NCBI RefSeq assembly: GCF_006546835.1
Contig: NZ_VICB01000010.1
Coordinates: forward strand, 151,396 to 215,395
Length of the DNA: 64,000 bases
Direction of reading: 5' to 3'
From: Actinomyces johnsonii
GTDB taxonomy: Bacteria; Actinomycetota; Actinomycetes; Actinomycetales; Actinomycetaceae
Below the pieces are notes generated by a model. That model did not search any database. It saw nothing but the letters and a program-made list of their open reading frames with translations, and was not told where the DNA came from. Position numbers and translations under genes: made by a program. Positions 53,869-63,253 of the stretch are shown piece after piece. Position 1 is the stretch's first letter; each line of letters opens with the position of its first letter.

Positions 53869-53981
53869 TGCGGCCTTTCAAGGGCGGGAACGTGAAGAGG
53901 CTCTAGAGGGCAGAATATCGAGATTCTGGCGGACAAGGGTAAAAATGGGCATGCGATGTCCCGGCACATGTCGATATATAT

Positions 53982-54311
53982 GTCGTAATGCACCTTCTGG
54001 TGCTGGGTGCTTTCTGACACTACAATGACTGTTCTTTACTCTTCTTTTTCTGAGTCTTAATGCACCTTCTGGTGCTGGGTGCCTTCTGACGCGATCAATT
54101 AAGCAGCGCGGGCGTCTCGACGTCCAGGTCTTAATGCACCTTCTGGTGCTGGGTGCTTTCTGACAGGGCACACAGGGTGGCTTGCAACGATTGAAGGAGA
54201 TGTCTTAATGCACCTTCTGGTGCTGGGTGCTTTCTGACGGGGGACGGCACCCAGGCAATGCCCCCACCTCAAACGTCTTAATGCACCTTCTGGTGCTGGG
54301 TGCTTTCTGAC
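53982..54311 (-). CRISPR. CRISPR array 3 (5 repeats, 4 spacers)
   Basis: 37-nt repeats start at 53982, 54054, 54128, 54202 and 54275, same family as array 2. The leftmost has GTCGTAATGC and the second has GCCTTCTGAC near its end, so decay is at the left, opposite the leader. Spacers are 35-37 nt; the first (54019-54053) contains ACAATGACTGTTC, a likely start codon on the plus strand. Confidence 0.97.
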
Positions 54312-54515
54312 CCCCCTGCCTCTGGGGGCGGCGTCGTTGCGCCACTTCCAGGAGCTGGAGCGCCACCGGCTCCGCAAGCACCCCGCGGGGCCGGCTGGCA
54401 CCGCCCCTATTTAACCACTTTTCGGCGTCCTGACGCCAAGCGCCACCGACGCCCCCTCGGGCGCCTTCAGCTACCAACTTCCGACGATGTCAAGCCAAAA
54501 GATCGATGTTCCCGC
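54312..54515 (-). promoter_or_regulatory. CRISPR leader of array 3
   Basis: Fourth-family copy of the ~200-bp leader, with CTATTTAACCACTTTTCGGC. Its outer end (GCCTGTGACTGTCGACACA) matches the array 4 leader better than those of arrays 1 and 2, so arrays 3 and 4 form a second duplicate pair. Confidence 0.85.
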
Positions 54516-54607
54516 CTGTGACTGTCGACACATCCTGCTTCCGCTGTCGGTCTGTTAGGGCTTTGGGGCCCCTCGGTTGGAGGGCGCAAGGCGACCGTTG
54601 GGAGGCG

Positions 54608-54647
54608 GCCTTGATGCTCCTCACTGGTGTGTGAGGTGCCTTCTGTT
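54608..54647 (-). repeat. Decayed CRISPR repeat left of array 4
   Basis: TTGATGCTCCTCACTGGTG followed by GAGGTGCCTTCTG resembles the array repeat with a few insertions and substitutions. It lies 35 bp before the first recognisable repeat of array 4, one spacer length away, and marks the old distal end. Confidence 0.6.
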
Positions 54648-54682
54648 GTCAGGATTAAGGGTCATCAGGGTCACGGTGTTGC

Positions 54683-55012
54683 GTCTTGATGCACCTTGTG
54701 GTGCTGGGTGCTTTCTGACACACACCATAGAAAACCTCAGAAAGATGAATAACGTCTTAATGCACCTTCTGGTGCTGGGTGCTTTCTGACAATGAGGTCG
54801 TCAAGGACGATCCGGCCCCTGGAAGCGTCTTAATGCACCTTCTGGTGCTGGGTGCTTTCTGACGGAGCCCACGCAGTACTTCAACGAGGCGGGCGAAGAA
54901 AGTCTTAATGCACCTTCTGGTGCTGGGTGCTTTCTGACGTGACCTGTCCTGGGCCACAGGCCTCATGCCCGACAAGTCTTAATGCACCTTCTGGTGCTGG
55001 GTGCTTTCTGAC
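54683..55012 (-). CRISPR. CRISPR array 4 (5 repeats, 4 spacers)
   Basis: 37-nt repeats start at 54683, 54754, 54827, 54902 and 54976. The leftmost has two substitutions (GTCTTGATGC and CCTTGTGG); the others match array 2. Spacers are 34-38 nt. The first (54720-54753) ends CAGAAAGATGAATAAC, a likely ribosome-binding site and start codon on the plus strand. Confidence 0.97.
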
Positions 55013-55215
55013 CCCTGCCTCTGGGGGCGGCGTCGTTGCGCCACTTCCGGGGGCGGGAGCGCCACCGGCTCCGCAAGCACCCCGCGGGGCCGGCCAGCAC
55101 CGCCCCTATTTAACCACTTTTCGGCGTCCTGACGCCAAGCGCCACCGACGGCCCTTCGGGAACCTTCAGCCACCAACTTCTAACGACGTCAAGCCAAAAG
55201 ATCGACGTTCCCAGC
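55013..55215 (-). promoter_or_regulatory. CRISPR leader of array 4
   Basis: Same leader family as the other three arrays. It is transcribed away from cas6, which begins 168 bp to the right on the other strand, so array and cas6 are divergent. Confidence 0.85.
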
Positions 55216-55382
55216 TGTGACTGTCGACACACTGTGCTTCCGTGGCTCGACCGGCGCGCCGCTGGGCCTCGTCCCCTCCACCTCCTCCTGGCCGTCGATG
55301 CTGAAGAACGTCGACCTCTCGAACTCCCCATACAGGCCGCCTCCCCTCCGGTAGGGTCGCCAGAAGTAAGGGGTAGACGGCC

Positions 55383-56231
55383 ATGTCCGCCACTCATCAC
55401 GCCGCAAAGGAGCCCCGTCGAGTGCCCGCCACCGTATTCGTCCGCTTCGATGCGCCCGGCCCGGTCGAGGCCACACCCCGCCGCCTTCACGCCGCCTGGG
55501 GCAGAGTCCTCGACCTCCCCGAAGGCGTCAGCCCCGAGCGCGCCGCCCACTTGCCGGCCCTCGCCCACCGTCCACCCCACGACCAGCCCGGCCCCAAGCC
55601 CTACTGCCTGGGCGACATGACCCAGCCCCCGGACGGGCTCGGCGTCGAGCTGCGATTCCTCGACGACCGCCTCCTGGACACGCTTGACGCCTGGCTCGCC
55701 TGGGGCGGCGTCCTGCCCATCGGCGACGGCGGCGAGACCACCACCGTGCTCGCCGCCGTCGAGGCTCAGGTCCTCGAACAGGCCGACTGGGAGGACCTCG
55801 CCGCCCAGACCGCCGCCACCGCCTGGGATATCCGCCTGCTCACTCCCACCGTCTTCACCTCCCGCGGCCACCACGTCCCCGAGGTCACCGCCGCCTCTCT
55901 GGCCACCAGCCTCCACGCGCGCTGGCGCCACTGGTGCCGCCCCCTGGCCCCCGAGCTCCCCGAGCGCGAGCGCCTCACCTCCGTCCTCATCACCCAGGAC
56001 CGCACCCGCCGCACCGACGTCGGCCTGGGCATGCCCCGTGCCGACCGCCGCGGACGCCTCTCCAACCGCCGCATCCCTGCCAGCGTCGGCGCCCTGCGCA
56101 TCAGCGCCCCCGCCGCCGGCTCCATCACCGCCGTCTTCTCCCAGCTCATGGCCCTGGCCCGCTACACCAGTGTCGGCTCCCACAGCGCCTACGGGATGGG
56201 CGTCATCGACGTCGTCGCGGACGCACCATAG
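55383..56231 (+). CDS. cas6: CRISPR repeat endoribonuclease Cas6
   Basis: A 282-residue protein that cuts the array transcript within each repeat. The ATG at 55383 is behind AAGGGG; GTG 55422, with AAAGGAG 9 nt upstream, is an equal alternative that removes 13 residues. The Cas6 pattern is clear in the C-terminal half: FTSRGHHVPEVTAASLATSL, a region with WRHWC, then AVFSQLMALARYTSVGSHSA and the glycine-rich YGMGVIDV. The repeat hairpin GCACC-TTCT-GGTGC is the likely substrate, and cutting 8 nt before the repeat end would leave the handle ATTAAGAC. It lies outside the effector operon, next to array 4. Confidence 0.9.
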   Translation: MSATHHAAKEPRRVPATVFVRFDAPGPVEATPRRLHAAWGRVLDLPEGVSPERAAHLPALAHRPPHDQPGPKPYCLGDMTQPPDGLGVELRFLDDRLLDTLDAWLAWGGVLPIGDGGETTTVLAAVEAQVLEQADWEDLAAQTAATAWDIRLLTPTVFTSRGHHVPEVTAASLATSLHARWRHWCRPLAPELPERERLTSVLITQDRTRRTDVGLGMPRADRRGRLSNRRIPASVGALRISAPAAGSITAVFSQLMALARYTSVGSHSAYGMGVIDVVADAP

Positions 56232-56427
56232 GGGCCGCGGACTGACCCCTAGGCCTCAACCCCCGTGCCCTCAGGCGCGTCCTCGGGAGAAGACAGCCGC
56301 CAATCGGCCCGCATCCCCGGATCTTCCCGGCCACGCCCGGCGCGAACGTGAGCAAGCGCAATGGGACCTTTGCCGTGCTATCCGCTAACGTCTGAGGAAT
56401 CAGTATGTTGAAGGGACCTACCACACG

Positions 56428-58518
<2,091 letters not shown>

Positions 58519-58570
58519 GCCGGCCCGGGCCCCGGCGGGCCCGGCAGGCGCAGAGAGACAGAGGCCGACC

Positions 58571-59143
58571 ATGAGCTATGACGCCGAGGGCGTGCGCCGG
58601 GCGGTGCGCGAGCTGCTCGTCGCCATTGGGGAGGACCCTGACCGCGACGGCCTGCGCGACACCCCCGAGCGCATGGCGCGCGCCTACGCGGAGATGTTCT
58701 CCGGCCTCGGGCAGGACCCGGCCGAGCACGTCGAGCGGGTTTTCGACGTCGGGCACGAGGAGATGGTCCTCGTGCGCGACATCCCCATGTACTCGGTGTG
58801 CGAGCACCACCTCCTGCCCTTCCACGGGGCGGCGCACGTGGGCTACATCCCCAGCGCCGACGGGCGCGTCACCGGCCTGTCCAAGGTGGCACGCCTCGTG
58901 GACGGCTATGCCCGGCGCCCCCAGGTCCAGGAACGGCTCACCCGGCAGATCGCCGACGCCCTCGTCGAGCGGCTGGAATGCCGGGGCGTGCTCGTCGTCG
59001 TCGAGGCCGAGCACCTGTGCATGTCCATGCGGGGCGTGCGCAAGCCCGGCTCCAACACGGTCACCTCCGCCGTGCGCGGCATCATGCGCAACGCCGCCAC
59101 CCGCTCCGAGGCCATGAGCCTGGTCCTGGGGCGGAGGTCCTGA
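58571..59143 (+). CDS. folE: GTP cyclohydrolase I
   Basis: A 190-residue enzyme that opens GTP to make dihydroneopterin triphosphate in folate synthesis. Motifs: [18 protein letters not shown], the zinc-binding [12 protein letters not shown] (Cys and His), [16 protein letters not shown] with the second zinc Cys. ATG 58571 lies 52 bp after ftsH. The final 165 bp of the gene are duplicated at 60699-60863, beyond an ATPase gene cassette. The following folate genes common in actinobacteria (folP, folB, folK) are absent here. Confidence 0.97.
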   Translation: MSYDAEGVRRAVRELLVAIGEDPDRDGLRDTPERMARAYAEMFSGLGQDPAEHVERVFDVGHEEMVLVRDIPMYSVCEHHLLPFHGAAHVGYIPSADGRVTGLSKVARLVDGYARRPQVQERLTRQIADALVERLECRGVLVVVEAEHLCMSMRGVRKPGSNTVTSAVRGIMRNAATRSEAMSLVLGRRS

Positions 59144-59177
59144 GCGCGGGCTGACAGTTAAGAGATCTCGACACCGG
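58979..59177 (+). repeat. Direct repeat, left copy (folE 3' end)
   Basis: 199 bp from TGCCGGGGCGTGCTCG to AGATCTCGACACCGG, repeated at a distance of 1720 bp with two mismatches. This copy completes functional folE. Confidence 0.97.
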
Positions 59178-59413
59178 AATCCAGTGGCTGCCTCCCCGAG
59201 TAGAAGTGCGCGCTGACGGTGCCGAGTAGCGCGGGGATGCACTGTACGACGGTTGAGCCGCGCTGGTCAGCGTATGAGGTGCTCCGCGGTGGTGAGGTGT
59301 GAGGCGACGGTCATGCGGCGCCTCCAACGGTCGCTCAGTACTCCCCTGCACTCGTGGAGTAGGGTTTTGTCATCGGGGACGTCCGAGAAATCAGATGCTT
59401 GTTCATGGTGACC

Positions 59414-60634
59414 TTATTTCCCGCGTCGACGGCGATAGTGAATCTCAGGGACTTCGAGACGGGGAACGGCTCGCATCATGAACTTGTCGAAGTCCGGGAC
59501 GGTGAAGGCGGCATATCCGTGCTGAGGCGTGTATAGCAGCCCCATGTCAATGAGTTGAGATCTGATGGGAGCCACTTGTGATGACTCTCGTTTCATGAGG
59601 GAAGCGACATCGGCTGCTTTCTGGGGTTCGGAGCCGAGTTCTGCCATGGCTCTCATGTATGCGGTTTGAAGGGGCGTCGCACGGTCGAGCCGTACGCGGA
59701 AAAACGACCCGTCCAGCTTTGCTTCGTACGCTTCTTTAGCGATACTGATATCTTCTGCTGTGATGCGGTTTCCGTTCGCTACGATCCATGCTTGGTACCC
59801 CAGTTCTTGAATGAAGTATGGGTAGCCGTGAGTGAGGTTGACTGCGAGGTCCACGGCATCTTCGTCGTAGGATACGTTTTCGGTTTCTGCGGGTCCCACA
59901 AGTGCTTGCCGGGCTTCCTCAGGGGTGAGGGAGTCGATGCGTGGGAACTGGAACAGCCTTTCGGCGTAAGACTTGGCGTCTCCAGCGAGCTCGGCGATCT
60001 GCGGTAGACCTGCGCCCACAAAAGTGATGGGGAGCTTCTTCTGGACAGACTTGTGAACCGCTTGTATGAGTGATTCAAGTTGAACAGTGGTGAGAAACTG
60101 AACTTCGTCGATGAGTAGGACGATCCCGGTTTCTTTTTCCTTCGCAACGTCTCCTACGGCTAGAAATACGTCCGTGAGGTCTAGTCCTAGGTCGCCGTGA
60201 TCGCCGTAGCCTTCGGATGGGTCTACGTCCCACGTGACAGAAAAAGTACCGGATTGGTCCATCGATAGCACAAAGGAGCTGAGTACTTCTGCGGCGTGTC
60301 GAGCGCGTTCGCTCCAGCGGCGACGAGGTGATATATGCAGGAGTGCGGCGCGGAACTTGGAGAAGATGGACTGACGGAATGCTGTTTCGTCGTGCTTGCT
60401 CGCTTCAAGCTCGATTGACTCCCATCCTGCCAGCTCGGCGAGTTCTGCGAACCTGTTAAGCAGAACGGTCTTGCCGACGCCACGTAACCCGGTCATGATC
60501 ATCGATTGCTCTGTTCGGCCTCGTTTGAGTCTTTGAAGTAGAATGGAAAACGCTTCGGTTTGCCCATCGCGGCCAATGAGGACCTCTGGCGCCGCTCCTG
60601 CGTTGGGCGTGTACGGGTTGTTGATGTTGTCCAC
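59414..60634 (-). CDS. AAA-family ATPase, Orc1/AAA_16-like, inside the folE repeat cassette
   Basis: A 406-residue protein starting at ATG 60634 (MDNINNPYTPN). P-loop GLRGVGKTVLLNRF (~residues 49-56), Walker B TGIVLLIDEVQFLTT (~residue 172), sensor-type FVGAGLPQIAELAG, then a helical lid and a winged-helix-like C-terminus (AADVASLMKRESSQVAPIRSQL) that could bind DNA. It resembles the Orc/Cdc6-like or AAA_16 ATPases that occur as stand-alone mobile cargo. It is much less GC-rich than the backbone and lies alone between direct repeats. The function is unknown; defence or element maintenance are guesses. Confidence 0.8.
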   Translation of the reverse strand: MDNINNPYTPNAGAAPEVLIGRDGQTEAFSILLQRLKRGRTEQSMIMTGLRGVGKTVLLNRFAELAELAGWESIELEASKHDETAFRQSIFSKFRAALLHISPRRRWSERARHAAEVLSSFVLSMDQSGTFSVTWDVDPSEGYGDHGDLGLDLTDVFLAVGDVAKEKETGIVLLIDEVQFLTTVQLESLIQAVHKSVQKKLPITFVGAGLPQIAELAGDAKSYAERLFQFPRIDSLTPEEARQALVGPAETENVSYDEDAVDLAVNLTHGYPYFIQELGYQAWIVANGNRITAEDISIAKEAYEAKLDGSFFRVRLDRATPLQTAYMRAMAELGSEPQKAADVASLMKRESSQVAPIRSQLIDMGLLYTPQHGYAAFTVPDFDKFMMRAVPRLEVPEIHYRRRRGK

Positions 60635-60698
60635 GCGGTCATCTTAGGATCTTTACTTAACTTTATCTAGTTCTAATAAAGTTGGGGTAGGCGTAGAC

Positions 60699-60897
60699 TG
60701 CCGGGGCGTGCTCGTCGTCGTCGAGGCCGAGCACCTGTGCATGTCCGTGCGGGGCGTGCGCAAGCCCGGCTCCAACACGGTCACCTCCGCCGTGCGCGGC
60801 ATCATGCGCAACGCTGCCACCCGCTCCGAGGCCATGAGCCTGGTCCTGGGGCGGAGGTCCTGAGCGCGGGCTGACAGTTAAGAGATCTCGACACCGG
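60699..60897 (+). repeat. Direct repeat, right copy (displaced folE 3' end)
   Basis: Second copy of the 199-bp repeat. It encodes only the last ~55 codons of folE (with M to V and silent changes) and has no start, so it is a displaced gene end, not a gene. After it the original downstream DNA resumes (GGACGGCCGATG). Confidence 0.95.
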
Positions 60898-60922
60898 GGA
60901 CGGCCGATGAAATAGTGGAGCG

Positions 60923-61333
60923 ATGAGTCCCACGTACAAGAGGCTGCTGGTAGCGGTCGATGCTGGGCTGCTGCTCTACTGGACGGCCGTCTTCCTCAAC
61001 CTCATTCCCGAGCACCTGCGGTTCAAGGACTACTCCAACCAGGTGATCCAGGCCTGGAACTGGTCCTTCTTCCCACTCGACGTCACCGCCGCCCTGACAG
61101 TCTTCCTCGGCGCCTACCTGACGCGCGTGGGCAGCCGGATCGGTGACCTGGTGCTGACGGTCGGGCTCATGCTGACCTTCTGCGCCGGGTTCATGGCGAT
61201 CTCCTTCTGGTCCTTCTACCGTGACTTCGACCCACTGTGGTGGGGACCCAACGTTCTGCTCATGGTCATCCCGGCGCTCGCCCTCGGCTCCATGGTCTGC
61301 CGACGGCTCGAGACTGCGGAGAACCACTCGTGA
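60923..61333 (+). CDS. Four-TM membrane protein, DUF5360/YvaD-like
   Basis: A 136-residue protein with four hydrophobic segments (starting near residues 8, 53, 77 and 105) and motifs YTAVFLNLIPEHLRFKDYS-like (seen as WTAVFLNLIPEH) and WWGPNVLLMVIPALALG. This pattern is that of DUF5360 proteins. Its stop overlaps the probable start of the first SMR gene, so it is probably co-transcribed with the efflux pair and could assist it. Function unknown. Confidence 0.65.
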   Translation: MSPTYKRLLVAVDAGLLLYWTAVFLNLIPEHLRFKDYSNQVIQAWNWSFFPLDVTAALTVFLGAYLTRVGSRIGDLVLTVGLMLTFCAGFMAISFWSFYRDFDPLWWGPNVLLMVIPALALGSMVCRRLETAENHS

Positions 61334-61803
61334 CGGTCAAGGATGCGCTGTGCCCGTCGACGTGGGGAAGCGTGTGCCGCCGAAACGCGCCCGCAGCCGC
61401 GACGGTGCTCGGCGTGCTGAGAAACTGCCTGCAATCGACGAGTCGCGGCGTGTGCGCGTGGCTGGCGCTCGGCGGCGCTACCATCTCCGAGGTCTCGGCG
61501 ACTCTCGCCCTGCGTCAGGCCTTGAACCAGCCGGGCTTCTACGCCGTTGTTGGGATCGGGTACGCGTTGGCCTTCATCCTCCTGTCACTGGCGCTCAAGG
61601 CGGGTATGCCGCTCGGCGTCGCCTATGGGCTCTGGGGCGCCGTGGGAGTGGCGCTGACCGCCGTGCTGTCCATGCTTGTCTTTGGTGAGCCGATCACGGT
61701 GCTCGTCGCCTTCGGCATTGCGCTCATCATGGCCGGGGTGCTCCTCGTCGAGCTCGGGGCGCAGCGCGCAGGCACACAGGATAAGGACGGTGAGGCGTCA
61801 TGA
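61330..61803 (+). CDS. SMR-family multidrug efflux subunit (first of pair)
   Basis: The core is about 105 residues with four membrane helices: WLALGGATISEVSATLALR with the essential membrane Glu of SMR pumps, GVAYGLWGAVGVALTAVLS and FGIALIMAGVLLVELG. The GTG at 61330 overlaps the previous stop (GTGA) but adds about 42 non-SMR residues; GTG 61450, just before CAWLAL, gives the usual length and may be the true start. The next gene encodes a second SMR protein, overlapping by 4 bp, so the pair likely works as a heteromer like EbrAB or YkkCD. Confidence 0.85.
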   Translation: MTVKDALCPSTWGSVCRRNAPAAATVLGVLRNCLQSTSRGVCAWLALGGATISEVSATLALRQALNQPGFYAVVGIGYALAFILLSLALKAGMPLGVAYGLWGAVGVALTAVLSMLVFGEPITVLVAFGIALIMAGVLLVELGAQRAGTQDKDGEAS

Positions 61804-62123
61804 GCGGCGTCTACCTTGTAGCGGCTATCGCCTCCGAGACCACTGGCACACTGTCGCTCAAGCTCGCCTCCGACGGTAGAGGGCTGCGGTGGTACGGCGT
61901 CGTCATGGCCGGCTACCTAGGGGCCTTCGCCATGTTGACTCTGGCCCTCAATGCGGGTCTGCCGCTCAGTGTCGCCTACGGGATCTGGTCGGCCGGGGGA
62001 GTGGCCGTGACGGCAATCGCCTCAAGGCTCCTCTTCGGTGAGCCACTGACCCGCACCATGGTGGCAGGCATCGCGCTCATCATGGCCGGGGTGCTCCTCG
62101 TCGAGCTCGGCAGTACGCACTGA
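61800..62123 (+). CDS. SMR-family multidrug efflux subunit (second of pair)
   Basis: A 107-residue four-helix SMR protein of standard length: YLVAAIASETTGTLSLKLA with the conserved Glu, LSVAYGIWSAGGVAVTAIAS, and GIALIMAGVLLVELG identical to its partner. ATGA overlap with the preceding gene ensures equal translation. Pairs export small cationic compounds or guanidinium-type solutes; the substrate cannot be read from sequence. Confidence 0.92.
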   Translation: MSGVYLVAAIASETTGTLSLKLASDGRGLRWYGVVMAGYLGAFAMLTLALNAGLPLSVAYGIWSAGGVAVTAIASRLLFGEPLTRTMVAGIALIMAGVLLVELGSTH

Positions 62124-62153
62124 CAACGCATCGGAGGCGATCGCGGGCCAGAA

Positions 62154-62273
62154 TGTCCAAATCGGAGACAAAGGACCGCCGGCACTCCTTGCCCGCTCAT
62201 ACGAACCGCGGAATCATGCGGTTTTCCTTCGTCAGTGTGCGTCCGTTCCGAGCCTTTGTCTCCGATTTGGACA
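62154..62273. repeat. Nested inverted-repeat element
   Basis: Perfect 21-bp inverted repeats TGTCCAAATCGGAGACAAAGG (given in two parts: TGTCCAAATCGG at 62154-62165 and AGACAAAGG at 62166-62174; complement at 62253-62273) flank 78 bp that contain a second hairpin AACCGC-GGAATCAT-GCGGTT. No gene is inside. The size and termini resemble a miniature transposable element; it could also be a structured RNA or a double terminator for the SMR operon. Confidence 0.7.
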
Positions 62274-62485
62274 CGATCGGGCCGTTCCTGTCCCGCGTGG
62301 ACTGGCCAAGCGGCCCCTTGAGGCAAGTGGCGTGGGCAGAAGGCTCTCTCCTCTCGGCCGAGGACATTCGACATCGACGGGTGCAGTTCACGAGCCCGAG
62401 GACACGATGGCCTTCCCCAGACGCGCGACGTGTCCCCGCCGGGCGCCATCAGCCCCCGGCCGCGCGGAATATCTCGGCCGGTGCC

Positions 62486-62630
62486 TCAGGCGGTGTGTAC
62501 TGGGGATATCGGGTGGAGGAGGATGGTGAAGATGGTGGTCCAGCGGTCGTCGCCCTGACTCACGCTCAGGCCACCGCCCATGGCCTTCATACGGCGCCGC
62601 GTCCCCTCCATGCCCGGCCCGAGGAGCCGC
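62486..62630 (-). pseudogene. Relic of a histidine kinase C-terminus
   Basis: The minus-strand frame reads GPGMEGTRRRMKAMGGGLSV then DRWTTIFTILLHP, which matches the end of the kinase at 63254 (RIESLGGSLHI, DRWTTIFTIPLHP). Only the last ~47 codons of the ATPase domain remain and there is no upstream kinase sequence, so it is a fragment left by duplication and deletion. Confidence 0.75.
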
Positions 62631-62754
62631 GGCAGCGACGAGGCCGGAGGAGTTCCGTACCCTTGCGGGTTTGAGGTTGGGCCGAATTCCTTGAATTCTC
62701 CCGACATGCGTGTTTTTTCAGTTGAGGTGAGTCACTCAAAAAAGGTATAGAAAT

Positions 62755-62805
62755 GGAACCCCCTTTTGATCCGGAGGATTTTGGATCAAAAGGGAGTTCC
62801 GTGGT
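62755..62805 (-). terminator. Hairpin terminator after the peptide gene
   Basis: 18-bp arms 62755-62772 and 62783-62800 with one mismatch and a 10-nt loop. On the minus strand it lies about 110 bp past the peptide gene stop. AT-rich tracts flank both sides, so it could act in both directions. Confidence 0.7.
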
Positions 62806-62912
62806 TTTTGTTATTCAAGGCCGAAGTTGGTGATTTATTGCCTGTGGCAACAATGATTGCATCAGCATGAGTGATCGGTGTGGCCTTGCTTTTGAGTTCT
62901 GTTTGTGTGCCG

Positions 62913-63107
62913 TCAGTGGCAGCTTCCCAAACGTATTTTTCCTAGAGTAAAGCAGTTGGAAGGGGCGAAGGGTGCCGGGTCGGAGAAACCCGAAACTGAG
63001 GCGGCAGTCGAGATGTGCTCCGCTGCTGAGGCGCTGGAGATCGGACACAAAAGCAGAGCTCCTCCGAGGATGGCGGCGGAGAGGATGGGGGAAACGACCT
63101 TGCGCAT
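62913..63107 (-). CDS. Small secreted peptide with two cysteines
   Basis: A 64-residue protein starting at ATG 63107 with AAGGAG 8 nt upstream. It has a clear signal peptide (MRKVVSPILSAAILGGALLL, then CPISSASA, cut before AEH) giving a mature peptide of about 36 residues that ends NCFTLGKIRLGSCH. The two Cys enclose ten residues and could form a disulfide loop. It lies between a sensor kinase gene and a terminator on the same strand. Possible roles are a signalling pheromone for the neighbouring kinase, a bacteriocin-like peptide or a surface peptide. No family recognised. Confidence 0.7.
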   Translation of the reverse strand: MRKVVSPILSAAILGGALLLCPISSASAAEHISTAASVSGFSDPAPFAPSNCFTLGKIRLGSCH

Positions 63108-63253
63108 GTTTGACTCCTTGCGGTGGTGGGGTGATGGCTTAAGTCTGGCCTGCCAGCCGGGGCTGCAACAGCCTTCTTATGGATGAAATCACATGCGACT
63201 TTCTATGGATGCTGGCAGCTCCGGCGTGCTCAAAGGTGGAGGCGGTCGGCGCG

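Noticed and set aside
53869..53981. Possible cas2 between RT-Cas1 and array 3
   Set aside because: Only 113 bp, no open frame of the ~90 codons needed, and no Cas2 pattern elsewhere in the island.
60653..60835. Short minus-strand frame over the second folE copy
   Set aside because: It is an antisense reading of the displaced folE 3' end; neither strand has a start region.
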